Under the pieces are notes generated by a model. The model worked only from the letters and a program-made list of their open reading frames with translations, was not told the DNA's origin and did not search any database. Both the position numbers and the translations under genes were made by a program. A DNA stretch of 64,000 nucleotides from UBA2334 sp964396895 (GTDB lineage Bacteria > Pseudomonadota > Gammaproteobacteria > Burkholderiales > Burkholderiaceae_C). Of this stretch, positions 25,901 to 33,981 are shown one piece after another. Location of the stretch: positions 124,001 through 188,000 of the forward strand of contig CAYNGJ010000001.1 of assembly GCA_964396895.1 (NCBI GenBank), in the 5' to 3' direction. Positions within the stretch are counted from its first letter, which is position 1. Every line of letters starts with the position of its first letter.

Positions 25901-26018
25901 CCCAGGGGGTGCCCACGGGAGCGACCCAGGCACCCACCACCCCGATGAGCACCCCGGCACAGGCCCACAGCAGCACCAGGCGGGTGTGGCGGTCGAGAGG
26001 CTTGTGGACGGCGGTCAT
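22911..26018 (-). CDS. Membrane PAS-PAS-GGDEF-EAL cyclic-di-GMP protein
   Basis: A 1035-residue protein. About nine membrane helices fill residues 12-340, followed by a short coil and two PAS domains (about 370-495 and 500-620). Next come a GGDEF domain with LGGDEF near residue 667 and an EAL domain starting GAEALVRW near residue 800 with DDFGTGFSSL and EGVET. The GGDEF site and an upstream I-site RAQD are intact, and key EAL motifs are present. Both diguanylate cyclase and phosphodiesterase activity are therefore possible. The start at 26018 begins MTAVHKPLDRHTR just before the first helix. The ligand of the membrane sensor part is unknown. Confidence 0.88.
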   Translation of the reverse strand: MTAVHKPLDRHTRLVLLWACAGVLIGVVGAWVAPVGTPWVRFFDNLHWTAGTLAGAALAWLGQRQLGQRHARAGWWMAAGLSAYALGQLVWDLQVFTDANLFPAPSDALYLWLGPLVLVGLARVLQAHTLPSQRKAAWLDTLMLAMALTVLLLVRYLPSQGDTPLLPLLVLLAYPISLLAPVCLLVVLVLTLRLRPTPGLWYLLGGLVLTCLSWMHWNYLALNGQSYDGAWFNGLFSVGALAMGFSLVRWHLERHTDPQWERRCEGVLRQLPLVCLLLVASAVLLIHNLPDMADSIQSAAELGAVLVAVLAMVRQAVLLREHDQLKSTQASLLRSQRELAHERGLLRSLVRTMPDLVWLKNPKGAYLSCNVRFERFYGVKEADILGKTDHDFFDAEVADAFERSDHATVFMDKAHKEERWLHSVTGDIQGYFEIIKTPAHDPQGRLIGVLGIARDITATRQAQEELQVAAVAFESQQPTVVTDAQGVILKVNRAFSESTGYPAEECVGQTPRMLASGRHNEVFYAAMWATIHDTGGWQGEVWDKRKNGEIYPKWMTISAVKNAHHEVTHYIGIHHDITERKKAEEQINTLAFYDQLTGLPNRTLLMDRARQATALSAREGSHCALLFIDLDHFKTLNDTHGHGAGDALLQQVATRLCQGVRAQDTVARLGGDEFVVMLLGLGPGQAEAATHAEAIATQLLVDLTHPYALGDITHRCTASIGVSLFLGQHTALADVMRQADLAMYRAKAAGRNAVRFFDPDMEAAVLRRAALEADLRLAVEQQQFVLHYQPQVDAHRRVSGAEALVRWLHPRQGMVSPAEFIPLAEETGLILPLGLWVLETACAQLTQWARMAPWSHLCVSVNVSAHQFQQRDFVSQVLDVLARTGAPPQRLKLELTESMLVANVDDIIQKMRKLKAHGVGFSLDDFGTGFSSLTYLKRLPLDQLKIDQSFVRDVLHDANDAAIARTIVALAHSLGLDVVAEGVETPAQRDFLHSVGCGLFQGYLFARPQPVAQFEAWLQQGSATHAPSPSPEATT

Positions 26019-26189
26019 GAAAACGGCGGGTTCTGGCGGGTTGGTGGTGGCAATTCCTCTGTCTTGGGTAGGGTGATTGCGGGCCCGGCATTTTCCCTTG
26101 TTGCCGCCCCGTTCAGGCCCTGGGTAAACGCTGATAGACAGGGGGGGGGTGACGCATTTTTGACTGGGTTGCGCCGGCCGCATCCGGCG

Positions 26190-27206
26190 TCAACCCCAGT
26201 GGCGACGCACGGCTGCCAGCACGCGCTCCCCCAGCGCGGGGGCATCACAGGCCAGCACCTCACGCTCGGGCATGCCGCGCAGCCAGGTCAACTGGCGTTT
26301 GGCCAGCTGGCGCGTGGCGGGCACACACAGTGAGCGAATTTTATGAATCAAATTGGCATCTATCGCTTTTATTTGTTCATTTGTTTGCTCTATTTTTGTG
26401 TTGTCTGGTGGAGAAGCTTCCGCCAACACCTCCCACACCTGGCGGTAGCCCACGCAGCGCATGCTGGGCAGTTCGGGGTGCAGATCGGGCCGTTGCATGA
26501 GGGTGTGCACCTCGTCGATCAGGCCCTGGGCCAGCATGGCGTCAAAGCGCTGGGCAATGCGACGGTGCAGCCAGGTTCTGTCCTGCGGCTCAAGACTGAT
26601 GAGGGGCATGGCCATGCCCACGCCACCCCCGGTGTGAAAGCTCGACAGCGGTTGCCCCGTGGCGCGCCACACCTCCAGTGCACGGCCCACGCGCTGGCTG
26701 TCGTTGGGGCTGAGCCGGCTGGCGGTGCTCGGGTCCACCCGGGCCAGCTCGGCGTGCAGGGCGGGCCAACCGTGTTCGGCGGCTTGCGCCTCCAGCTCGG
26801 CGCGCAAGCCGGGCTGGGCGGCGGGCATGGCGTCCAGGGGCTGCAGCAAGGCCTTCAGGTACAGCATGGTGCCGCCCACCAGCAACGGGTGTTTGCCCCT
26901 GGCCTGGATGTCGGCGATCAGGCGTTGCGCGTCGGCAGCAAACTCGGCCGCGCTGTAGGCCTGCGCCGGGTCGCGGATGTCGATGAGGTGGTGCGGCACC
27001 AGCGCCAGCTCGGCGGGGGTGGGCTTGGCCGTGCCAATGTCCATGCCCCGGTACACCAGGGCCGAGTCCACGCTGATGATTTCCAGCGCAAAGTGCTGCG
27101 CCAGCAGCAGTGACACGGCACTTTTGCCCGATGCCGTGGGGCCCACCAGCGCCAGCGGCTGCAGGGGGTGTGGTGGGGCGCTGGGGGGGGGGCAGGGGGG
27201 CGCCAT
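26190..27206 (-). CDS. miaA: tRNA dimethylallyltransferase
   Basis: Transfers a dimethylallyl group to A37 of tRNAs reading UNN codons. The 338-residue product has the P-loop ALVGPTASGKSA (about residue 19), SVDSALVYRGMDIGTAKP and DIRDP, then near the end ATRQLAKRQLTWLR. Between MRCVGYRQVWEVL and ATRQLAKRQ there is an unusual polar Lys/Asn/Ile-rich stretch (about residues 268-290) coded by an AT-rich dispersed element in frame. It should fall in a loop between helices. The start at 27206 is preferred over a long upstream extension that overlaps the MFS gene. Confidence 0.93.
   Translation of the reverse strand: MAPPCPPPSAPPHPLQPLALVGPTASGKSAVSLLLAQHFALEIISVDSALVYRGMDIGTAKPTPAELALVPHHLIDIRDPAQAYSAAEFAADAQRLIADIQARGKHPLLVGGTMLYLKALLQPLDAMPAAQPGLRAELEAQAAEHGWPALHAELARVDPSTASRLSPNDSQRVGRALEVWRATGQPLSSFHTGGGVGMAMPLISLEPQDRTWLHRRIAQRFDAMLAQGLIDEVHTLMQRPDLHPELPSMRCVGYRQVWEVLAEASPPDNTKIEQTNEQIKAIDANLIHKIRSLCVPATRQLAKRQLTWLRGMPEREVLACDAPALGERVLAAVRRHWG
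26336..26404 (-). repeat. AT-rich dispersed element, copy 5, inside miaA
   Basis: Read on the - strand: TAGAGC, an A-rich spacer, then AAAGCGATAGATGCCAATTTG. It lies wholly inside miaA in the same direction, with no stop in the gene frame, and codes about 23 residues rich in Lys, Asn, Gln and Ile. Flanking miaA sequence is GC-rich. Confidence 0.65.
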
Positions 27207-27208
27207 GC

Positions 27209-28453
27209 TCACATCACCCGCCGCGGAGGGGTGTCGGGTGAGCCAAACCGGGGCACCAGCACCCAGGCCACGGCGGCAATGCACGCGCTCCAGAACCAGA
27301 TGCCGTGCGTCAGCGGAAACACCGTGCCATCCATGCGCCAGCCCAGCCAGCTGCCCACCCCGAAGGCCACCAGCATCATCATCAGCCCGCTCAGGGCCGA
27401 GGCCGCGCCCGCCGCATCGGGGAAAGGCCCCACCGAGCCGCTTTGGCCGCAGGGCTGGTGGATGCCGTGGCCCACCATGAACACACAGAACGGCAGCAGC
27501 ACACCCAGGGGGTGGGTCAGCCCGAGGTGCGGCAACAGCGCCAGCAAGGTGCCGCCGGTCAGCGTGATGAATCCGCCCAGCATGACGCTGCGCTGCACCC
27601 CCACGCGGCGCAGCAGGTAGCGGCACAGAAACGTGCCACTCAGGTAGCTGATGGCCATGGTGAACATCACCCAGCCGTAGTTCACCCGGCTCAGACCCAG
27701 CACGTCAATGAACACAAACGACGACGCCCCCAGGAACGTGAACAGCCCCGCATACGACACCGTGGCCAGCAAGGCATAGGCCCAGAAAGTGGGGTGGGCC
27801 AGAATGCGCCGCCAGGTGCTCAGCAGCACGCCGAACTGGGTGGCGTTGGGCTTGCGCTCGGGCAAAGACTCCACGAACCGCAGCGCCACCACCAGCAGGG
27901 TGACGGCGCTGAACGTGGCCAACGCACCAAACGTCGCGCGCCAACCCCAGTGGCTGGCCAGCCAGCTGCCCACCGGGGCGCAGAGGGCGGCAATCACACC
28001 CAGGCCACTCAGGGCTTTGCTGAGGATGCCCGCGCCCTCTTGCGGCGTGTACAGGTCGCGCACAATGGCCCGACCCGCCATGACGGCGGCACCCATGGCC
28101 GCCCCCTGCAGCACGCGCCACACCACCAGCCACCCCATGTCGGTGGCCATCAGCGCCCCGACGGAAGCCAACACATACAGCCCCAAACCCGCCAGCAACA
28201 CCGGGCGGCGGCCCACCCGGTCGGACAGCGGCCCCCACACCATTTGGGACAGGCCAAAAGCCAGCAACATGCCGGTGAGCGTGAGCTGTGCCTGCGACAG
28301 GCTGGCCCCAAAGCCGCTGGTGATGGCGGGCAGGGCGGGCAGGTACAGGTCGGTGGTGACGGGTTGTATGCCCAGCAGCAGGGAGAGCACAAACACCACC
28401 GTGACCGGTGTCATGGGGGTGGGCGGGGAGGTCGGGTGGGGAGGCGTGGACAT
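27209..28453 (-). CDS. MFS drug-resistance transporter, Bcr/CflA type
   Basis: A 414-residue major facilitator with about 12 helices. Characteristic features are LGIQPVTTDLYLPALPAI in helix 1, the loop motif GPLSDRVGRRPVLL (about residue 73) and RVLQG in helix 4, typical of the Bcr/CflA (DHA1) exporters. It may use a second start (MTPVTVV at 28414), since neither has a clear ribosome site. It ends 2 bases before the miaA start and follows mutL by 55 bases, so mutL, this gene and miaA may be co-transcribed. Substrate unknown. Confidence 0.88.
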   Translation of the reverse strand: MSTPPHPTSPPTPMTPVTVVFVLSLLLGIQPVTTDLYLPALPAITSGFGASLSQAQLTLTGMLLAFGLSQMVWGPLSDRVGRRPVLLAGLGLYVLASVGALMATDMGWLVVWRVLQGAAMGAAVMAGRAIVRDLYTPQEGAGILSKALSGLGVIAALCAPVGSWLASHWGWRATFGALATFSAVTLLVVALRFVESLPERKPNATQFGVLLSTWRRILAHPTFWAYALLATVSYAGLFTFLGASSFVFIDVLGLSRVNYGWVMFTMAISYLSGTFLCRYLLRRVGVQRSVMLGGFITLTGGTLLALLPHLGLTHPLGVLLPFCVFMVGHGIHQPCGQSGSVGPFPDAAGAASALSGLMMMLVAFGVGSWLGWRMDGTVFPLTHGIWFWSACIAAVAWVLVPRFGSPDTPPRRVM

Positions 28454-28508
28454 GCGGGCGAGGGTATCAGCAGGCGGTGGCAGCGCGGGTGGCGCTGGTT
28501 TTCAGCGT

Positions 28509-30551
28509 TCAGCGCCCGCGCAGGAACAGCGCGTCCAGCTCTTTCATGCTCAGCTGGCGCCAGGTGGGGCGGCCGTGGTTGCATTGGTCGCTGCGCTCGG
28601 TGGCTTCCATCTGGCGCAGCAGGGCGTTCATTTCTTCCAGCGTCAGGCGGCGGTTGGCGCGCACCGCGCCGTGGCAGGCCATGGTGGCCAGCAGCTCGTG
28701 GTGGGCGCGCTGCACCACGGTGCTGGCGTCGTGGCTGGCCAGCTCGGCCAGCACCTGGCGCGCCAGCTCCACCACCAGACCACCCGCGGCCGCCCCCGGC
28801 CCCGTGCCCTGCGCCAGGGCCGAGGGCACGGCCCGCACGGCCAGGGTGCGCGGCGAGAACGGCGCCAGGTCCAGCCCCAGCTGTTGCAGGGTGGTGGTGT
28901 GGGCTTCGGCGGTGGCCACCTCTTGGGGGGTGGCGGCAAAGGTCACCGGGATCAGCAGGGGTTGGCTGGGCAGGGCGGTGGAGCCCCCCCCGCTGCCCAG
29001 TTGGGTTTTGAGGCGCTCGTAAACGATGCGCTCGTGCGCGGCGTGCATGTCCACCAGCACCAGGCCGTGCGCGTTCTCGGCCAGGATGTACACCCCCTGC
29101 AACTGCGCCAGTGCCCGGCCCAGCGGCCAGGTGGCGTCGGCGGGAGCGGGCTCTGGCGCGGCGGTGGGTGAGGGGGCTGTGTGGTTGGCCGCTGTGTCGG
29201 GCGCACGGGGGAATGGTTCGCTGGGCGGTGCGGTGGGCCGGGGTGTGGCCCACAGGGCTTGCAGCTCCTGGGCGCTCAGGGGGCGCTGGTGGGGGCGCGC
29301 GCTGGCCGAAGGCCAGGCGACAGGGGGCGGTGTGTTTTCAAAATAAATAGCTGACTGTTGTTTATTGGAAAGCGCTGATGGCAATATTGGTTCAATATTT
29401 GAGTCAACCCGGTCGGTGGAGGGCGCCGGGGCCGTGGTGGCGGCGGCCAGCAGCGCGGCCCGTGGGGCCGCCAGGGCGCTTTCCACCGCCTTGCGAACGG
29501 CCTGGTGCACCTCGCGGCTGTCGCGAAAGCGCACCTCGATTTTGGTGGGGTGCACGTTCACGTCCACGCGGTGGGCGGGCACCTCGATGAACAGCGCATA
29601 CACCGGCTGGCGCTGGCCGTGCAGCACGTCTTCGTAGGCGCTGCGGGCCCCGTGGGCAATGACTTTGTCGCGCACGAAGCGGCCGTTCACGTAGGCAAAT
29701 TGCTGGTCCGATCGGGCGCGGGCCGCATCGGGCAGACCGGCGCGGCCCCAGACCCGCAGGCCCAGCGGGGCGTGTTCGGCGGCGTGGCCTTGCCAGTCCA
29801 CCGCCACGCTGTGGGTCAGGAAGTCCGGCCCCAGCACGTCGGCCAGGCGGCGCTCCAAGGCCTCGGGGCCGTGGCCCTGGGCGCGCCACTGCTCCACCAG
29901 TTTGCCTTCGTGCCAAATGGCAAAGCCCACATCGGGCCGGGCCAGGGCATGGCGGCGCACGGCCTCCACGCAGTGGGCCAGCTCGGTGGCATCGGTTTTC
30001 AAAAATTTGCGCCGGGCGGGGGTGGCGTAGAACAGCTCGCGCACCTCGACCGAGGTGCCCTGGGTGCGGGCGACGGGCCGTATTTCGCCGGTGGTGCCTT
30101 GCAGCAGCCAGCCGTGACCGCCACTGTCTGCGGGCGCGGGTGCGCTCTCGGTGGTGCTGGCCTGGCGCGTCAGCACCGCCACGTCGGCAATGGAGTTGAT
30201 GGCGGCCAGCGCCTCGCCCCGAAAGCCCATGGTGCCCACCGCCTCCAGCTCGGCCAGGTTGGCGATTTTGCTGGTGGCGTGGCGCTTCAGGGCCAGGGGC
30301 AGTTCGTCGCGGGCCATGCCGCAACCATCGTCTTCCACCGCGATCAGGCGCACGCCGCCGGCCAGCAGCCGCACGGTGATGTGGCTGGCCCCGGCGTCCA
30401 GGGCGTTGTCCACCAACTCGCGCACGACGGAGGCGGGGCGCTCCACCACCTCACCCGCCGCGATCTGACTGATGAGTTCGTCGGGCAGCTCCCGGATGGG
30501 GCGTTGCCCGGGCTGGTAGGGGGCGGAGGGCGGTGCGGTGTCGGGGTTCAC
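28509..30551 (-). CDS. mutL: DNA mismatch repair protein MutL
   Basis: MutL links mismatch recognition by MutS to strand incision. The 680-residue product has the GHKL ATPase motifs ELVDNALDAGA, DDGCGM and GFRGEAL in the first 120 residues. A long Pro/Ala-rich linker spans about residues 350-480. The C-terminal dimerisation domain starts at LGRALAQLQGVYILAEN and contains CHGAVRANRRL and CNHGRPT. The linker carries an AT-rich dispersed element in frame (about residues 384-405). It is divergent from the dedA gene. Confidence 0.96.
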   Translation of the reverse strand: MNPDTAPPSAPYQPGQRPIRELPDELISQIAAGEVVERPASVVRELVDNALDAGASHITVRLLAGGVRLIAVEDDGCGMARDELPLALKRHATSKIANLAELEAVGTMGFRGEALAAINSIADVAVLTRQASTTESAPAPADSGGHGWLLQGTTGEIRPVARTQGTSVEVRELFYATPARRKFLKTDATELAHCVEAVRRHALARPDVGFAIWHEGKLVEQWRAQGHGPEALERRLADVLGPDFLTHSVAVDWQGHAAEHAPLGLRVWGRAGLPDAARARSDQQFAYVNGRFVRDKVIAHGARSAYEDVLHGQRQPVYALFIEVPAHRVDVNVHPTKIEVRFRDSREVHQAVRKAVESALAAPRAALLAAATTAPAPSTDRVDSNIEPILPSALSNKQQSAIYFENTPPPVAWPSASARPHQRPLSAQELQALWATPRPTAPPSEPFPRAPDTAANHTAPSPTAAPEPAPADATWPLGRALAQLQGVYILAENAHGLVLVDMHAAHERIVYERLKTQLGSGGGSTALPSQPLLIPVTFAATPQEVATAEAHTTTLQQLGLDLAPFSPRTLAVRAVPSALAQGTGPGAAAGGLVVELARQVLAELASHDASTVVQRAHHELLATMACHGAVRANRRLTLEEMNALLRQMEATERSDQCNHGRPTWRQLSMKELDALFLRGR
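29336..29402 (+). repeat. AT-rich dispersed element, copy 6, inside mutL
   Basis: TAGCT (29348-29352), ACTGTTGTTTATTGG, then AAAGCGCTGATGGCAATATTG. It lies antisense to mutL, yet the gene frame stays open through it. It codes a Ser/Asn/Gln/Ile-rich stretch in the disordered linker between the ATPase and C-terminal domains. Confidence 0.65.
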
Positions 30552-30608
30552 CCATGGGATTCTACGAACGCGCCGACGTGGTCACACTCAGACCGGATAA
30601 TCGGCCGC

Positions 30609-31262
30609 ATGGAACTGGCTGCTTTTCTGATCGACTTCATCCTGCACGTGGACCAACACCTGCAAACCTTTGTGCAGGCCTACGGGGCGTGGGTGTACGC
30701 GCTGCTGTTTCTCATCATTTTTGTGGAGACGGGCGTGGTGGTCATGCCGTTTCTACCGGGGGATTCGCTGTTGTTCATCGTGGGGGCGCTGTGTGGTGCG
30801 GGGCTGATGAACCTGCCCTTGGTCATGGTCCTGCTGGTGGTGGCCGCCATCCTGGGTGACCAGGCCAACTACACCATTGGGCGCTACTTCGGACCCAAGG
30901 TGTTTCAGTGGGAAAACTCGCGGTTTTTCAACCGCCAGGCGTTTGACCAGGCGCACCGGTTTTACGAGCGCCACGGTGGCATCACCATCGTCATCGCGCG
31001 GTTCATGCCTTTCATTCGCACCTTTGCCCCGTTTGTGGCCGGTGTGGCCGACATGACGCGCAGCAAGTTCAGTCTGTACAACGTGCTGGGCGCACTCCTG
31101 TGGGTGGTGGGCCTGACCTGGGCGGGCTACTTGTTTGGCAATTTGCCCTGGGTGCAAGAGCATTTGAGCAAAATCATCTGGGCGCTCATCATCCTGCCCG
31201 GTCTCATCGCCATCGCCGGTGCTTGGCACAGCCGACGCACCTCCGCGCAACCCCTTGCCTGA
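30609..31262 (+). CDS. DedA family (VTT domain) membrane protein
   Basis: A 217-residue inner membrane protein of the DedA/VTT family, whose members act as lipid carriers or flippases. It shows IFVETGVVVMPFLPGDSLLF near residue 38, GDQANYTIGRYFGPKVF near residue 82 and the arginine-containing FMPFIRTFAPFVAGVADM near residue 134. Key acidic (E, D) and arginine residues are in place. A hexamer GATAAT ends 7 bases before the ATG at 30609, with no ribosome site, suggesting a leaderless or nearly leaderless mRNA. The gene is divergent from mutL. Confidence 0.92.
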   Translation: MELAAFLIDFILHVDQHLQTFVQAYGAWVYALLFLIIFVETGVVVMPFLPGDSLLFIVGALCGAGLMNLPLVMVLLVVAAILGDQANYTIGRYFGPKVFQWENSRFFNRQAFDQAHRFYERHGGITIVIARFMPFIRTFAPFVAGVADMTRSKFSLYNVLGALLWVVGLTWAGYLFGNLPWVQEHLSKIIWALIILPGLIAIAGAWHSRRTSAQPLA

Positions 31263-31285
31263 GCTGAGGGGCACCCGTTCACCCC

Positions 31286-33943
31286 TTGACCACGACATCT
31301 TCCACGCCCACCCCCGCAGTGCCCCCGTCGGCGCCGTGGGTGCCGCTGCGCCGAAGTACCCTGTGGCGCTTGGGTGTGCTGGTGGTGGGGTTGGTGGTGT
31401 TGGTCACGGCACTGCTGGTGTGGTTGGTGGTGCAGCCGCTCATCGTCAGCAACGCCCAGGCCCATTTTTCGGCGGCGGCCAACGGTGTTAAGGCGTCGCT
31501 GGACAATATGCAGGCCTCCACCCGCCTTACTCTGACCGAGGGGCGGCGTTGGTGGTTGCTCCACCGCCCACAGGCCGAAGACCCCACCGAGTTCAATGAC
31601 TTTTTCAAACCCCTGTTGTCGGTCAACCCACTGGCCACCTCTGTGGTGGCGGGGCTGGCCGATGGCCGGGGTTGGATGCTGCTGCAGATGGACAACGGCC
31701 GCTGGCGCAACCGCCTCACCCACGTGGCGCGCTGGGGCACGGACCAGCGCATCCTGGTGTACGAAGCCGACCGCACCGTGCAGGTGAGTGTGGAAACGCA
31801 GGCCTACGATGCCCGGCTGCGGCCTTGGTACACCGGTGCCGCAGCCCTGACTCAACCCGACGAACTGGCTTGGACCGCGCCCTACACCTTTTTCACCACG
31901 GGGGACCCGGGCATCACCGCGTCGATACGGCTCCAGGCCGCAGGTCAGCGCCATGCAGCTCCGGTGGATGGTGTGCTGGGCCTGGACCTGAAGCTGCGTG
32001 ACCTGTCCCGCGTCACCATGACCACGCCGGTGGGCCGGGAGGGCCTGGCGGTGGTGCTCACCGACGACGCCAGGGTGCTGGCGTTGCCCCGCAATGTTCA
32101 CCAAGAGGCCGATGCCACCTGGGCCGCCCGGGTGCTGCAGCCCGCGACCGACATGGGTGTGCCTGCACTGAGCGCGGTGGTGCAGCGGTGGCAGGCCGGT
32201 GGGCGTCAGGCCATGGCCGTCCAGACGGTGGATGTGGCGGGGGTGCCGTGGTTGGCCAGTGGGCAACCCTACGGACTGGGTGCCCAGCGCTTGTGGGTGT
32301 TCACCCTGGCACCGCTGGCCGACTTCGAGCCAAATTGGGGTCAGCTGCTGGCCATCATGCTCGGTACCCTGGGGTTGGCCCTGGTGCCCGTGGTGTGGGC
32401 GGTGAAGGTGCAAACCCGCAAACTGGTGGAGCCGCTGGAGGTTTTGGCCCGCCACAGCGAAAGCCTGGGGCGTCTGGCCTTTGACGAGCCCACCGAACCC
32501 GTGGAGAGCACGGTGCTGGAGGTGCGACAACTGGCCGCCGCCCACCAACACATGCGCGAGCTGTTGCGCCAGAATCAGCGCGACTTGGCGATCCAAATCA
32601 ACGAGTTGGAGCGGGCACAGGGTGAAATTCACCAACTGGCCTATTTTGACCCCCTGACCCACCTGCCCAACCGCCGCCTGCTGTTGGACCGATTGGGCCA
32701 GGCACTGGCCCGGTGCCAGCGCAACCAGCAGACGGGCATGCTGCTGTTCATCGACCTGGACAACTTCAAAACCCTGAACGACACCTTGGGTCATGCGGCG
32801 GGCGACATGCTGCTGCAGGCCGTCGCCCACCGCTTGCAGCTGGCGGTGCGCCAGGCCGATACCGTGGCCCGCTTGGGCGGAGATGAGTTTCTGGTGGTGC
32901 TGGACAGTTTTGTGCCTGCCCAGGCCAGCGATGCCGAGCGCTTGGCCCAAGCTCAGCAGGTGGCCGACAAAATGCGCCAATCGCTGGGGCAGCCCGCCAT
33001 GCTGGGTGACAATGAGTTTGTCATCACCCCCAGCATAGGGGTGGTGATGTTCCATGGCGATGAGTCCGTGGACGATCTGCTGAAGTGGGCCGACATGGCC
33101 ATGTACCGCGCCAAGGCCCAAGGCCGCAACGGGGTGTGCTTTTTTGACCCGGCCTTCCAGGCCCAGGCGGAGTGGCGGGTGCTGATTGAGGCCGACCTGC
33201 GCCAGGCCATGCGCCGCCAGGACTTGCAGATGTGGTTGCAACCCCAGTTCAATCAGCAGGGGCGCGTGGTGGGCGCCGAGGCCCTGGTGCGCTGGTACCA
33301 CCCGCAGCGCGGCTGGGTGTCACCGGCCGACTTCATACCCGTGGCCGAAGCCGCCGGTCTGGTGGTACCCCTGGGCGAATGGATGCTGGAGCAGGCCTGT
33401 GGCCAGCTGGCCCAGTGGGCCCAGTGCCCTGGCACGGCGGACTGGACCCTCTCGGTCAACGTGAGCGCGCGCCAGTTCCGACATCCAGAATTTGTGACCC
33501 ACACGCTGGCCACGCTGCAAGCCAGTGGGGCCAACCCCCAGCGCCTGCGCATGGAGCTGACCGAGGGCATGTTGCTGGAGGACGTGCAGCAAACCGTTGA
33601 ACGAATGGGCGAGTTGCGCGCGCTGGGGGTGGGCTTTTCGCTGGACGACTTTGGCACGGGCTACTCGTCGTTGTCTTACCTGAAGCAATTGCCGTTTGCC
33701 GAGTTGAAGGTGGACCAGTCGTTTGTGCGGGACATGCTGACCGACACCAGCGACGCGGTGCTGACCCGCACCATGATTGTGTTGGCCCACGCGCTGGGTC
33801 TGTCGGTGTTGGCCGAGGGCGTGGAAACCCAGGACCAACTGGACGCGCTGACCGTCGATGGTTGTGATCTGTTCCAGGGCTACCTGCTGGGGCGTCCGGT
33901 CGCGGTGGCAGAGTTCCAGCGGCGCTGGTCCGGCGAAGACTGA
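31286..33943 (+). CDS. Cache-domain GGDEF-EAL cyclic-di-GMP protein
   Basis: An 885-residue signalling protein. There is one helix near residues 27-50, a ~300-residue periplasmic part resembling a dCache sensor (with RLRPWYTGAA near residue 175), and a second helix near 352-375. A linker leads to a GGDEF domain (RLGGDEF near residue 530, I-site RQAD present) and an EAL domain (GAEALVRW near 664, DDFGTGYSSL, EGVET). The frame begins at a TTG at 31286, and a GTG 33 bases later is an alternative. It follows dedA by 23 bases and may be co-transcribed. The ligand is unknown. Confidence 0.88.
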   Translation: MTTTSSTPTPAVPPSAPWVPLRRSTLWRLGVLVVGLVVLVTALLVWLVVQPLIVSNAQAHFSAAANGVKASLDNMQASTRLTLTEGRRWWLLHRPQAEDPTEFNDFFKPLLSVNPLATSVVAGLADGRGWMLLQMDNGRWRNRLTHVARWGTDQRILVYEADRTVQVSVETQAYDARLRPWYTGAAALTQPDELAWTAPYTFFTTGDPGITASIRLQAAGQRHAAPVDGVLGLDLKLRDLSRVTMTTPVGREGLAVVLTDDARVLALPRNVHQEADATWAARVLQPATDMGVPALSAVVQRWQAGGRQAMAVQTVDVAGVPWLASGQPYGLGAQRLWVFTLAPLADFEPNWGQLLAIMLGTLGLALVPVVWAVKVQTRKLVEPLEVLARHSESLGRLAFDEPTEPVESTVLEVRQLAAAHQHMRELLRQNQRDLAIQINELERAQGEIHQLAYFDPLTHLPNRRLLLDRLGQALARCQRNQQTGMLLFIDLDNFKTLNDTLGHAAGDMLLQAVAHRLQLAVRQADTVARLGGDEFLVVLDSFVPAQASDAERLAQAQQVADKMRQSLGQPAMLGDNEFVITPSIGVVMFHGDESVDDLLKWADMAMYRAKAQGRNGVCFFDPAFQAQAEWRVLIEADLRQAMRRQDLQMWLQPQFNQQGRVVGAEALVRWYHPQRGWVSPADFIPVAEAAGLVVPLGEWMLEQACGQLAQWAQCPGTADWTLSVNVSARQFRHPEFVTHTLATLQASGANPQRLRMELTEGMLLEDVQQTVERMGELRALGVGFSLDDFGTGYSSLSYLKQLPFAELKVDQSFVRDMLTDTSDAVLTRTMIVLAHALGLSVLAEGVETQDQLDALTVDGCDLFQGYLLGRPVAVAEFQRRWSGED

Positions 33944-33981
33944 GCACGGTTTGCCCCACCGCCGCCCGGGGCGCAGTCGGC

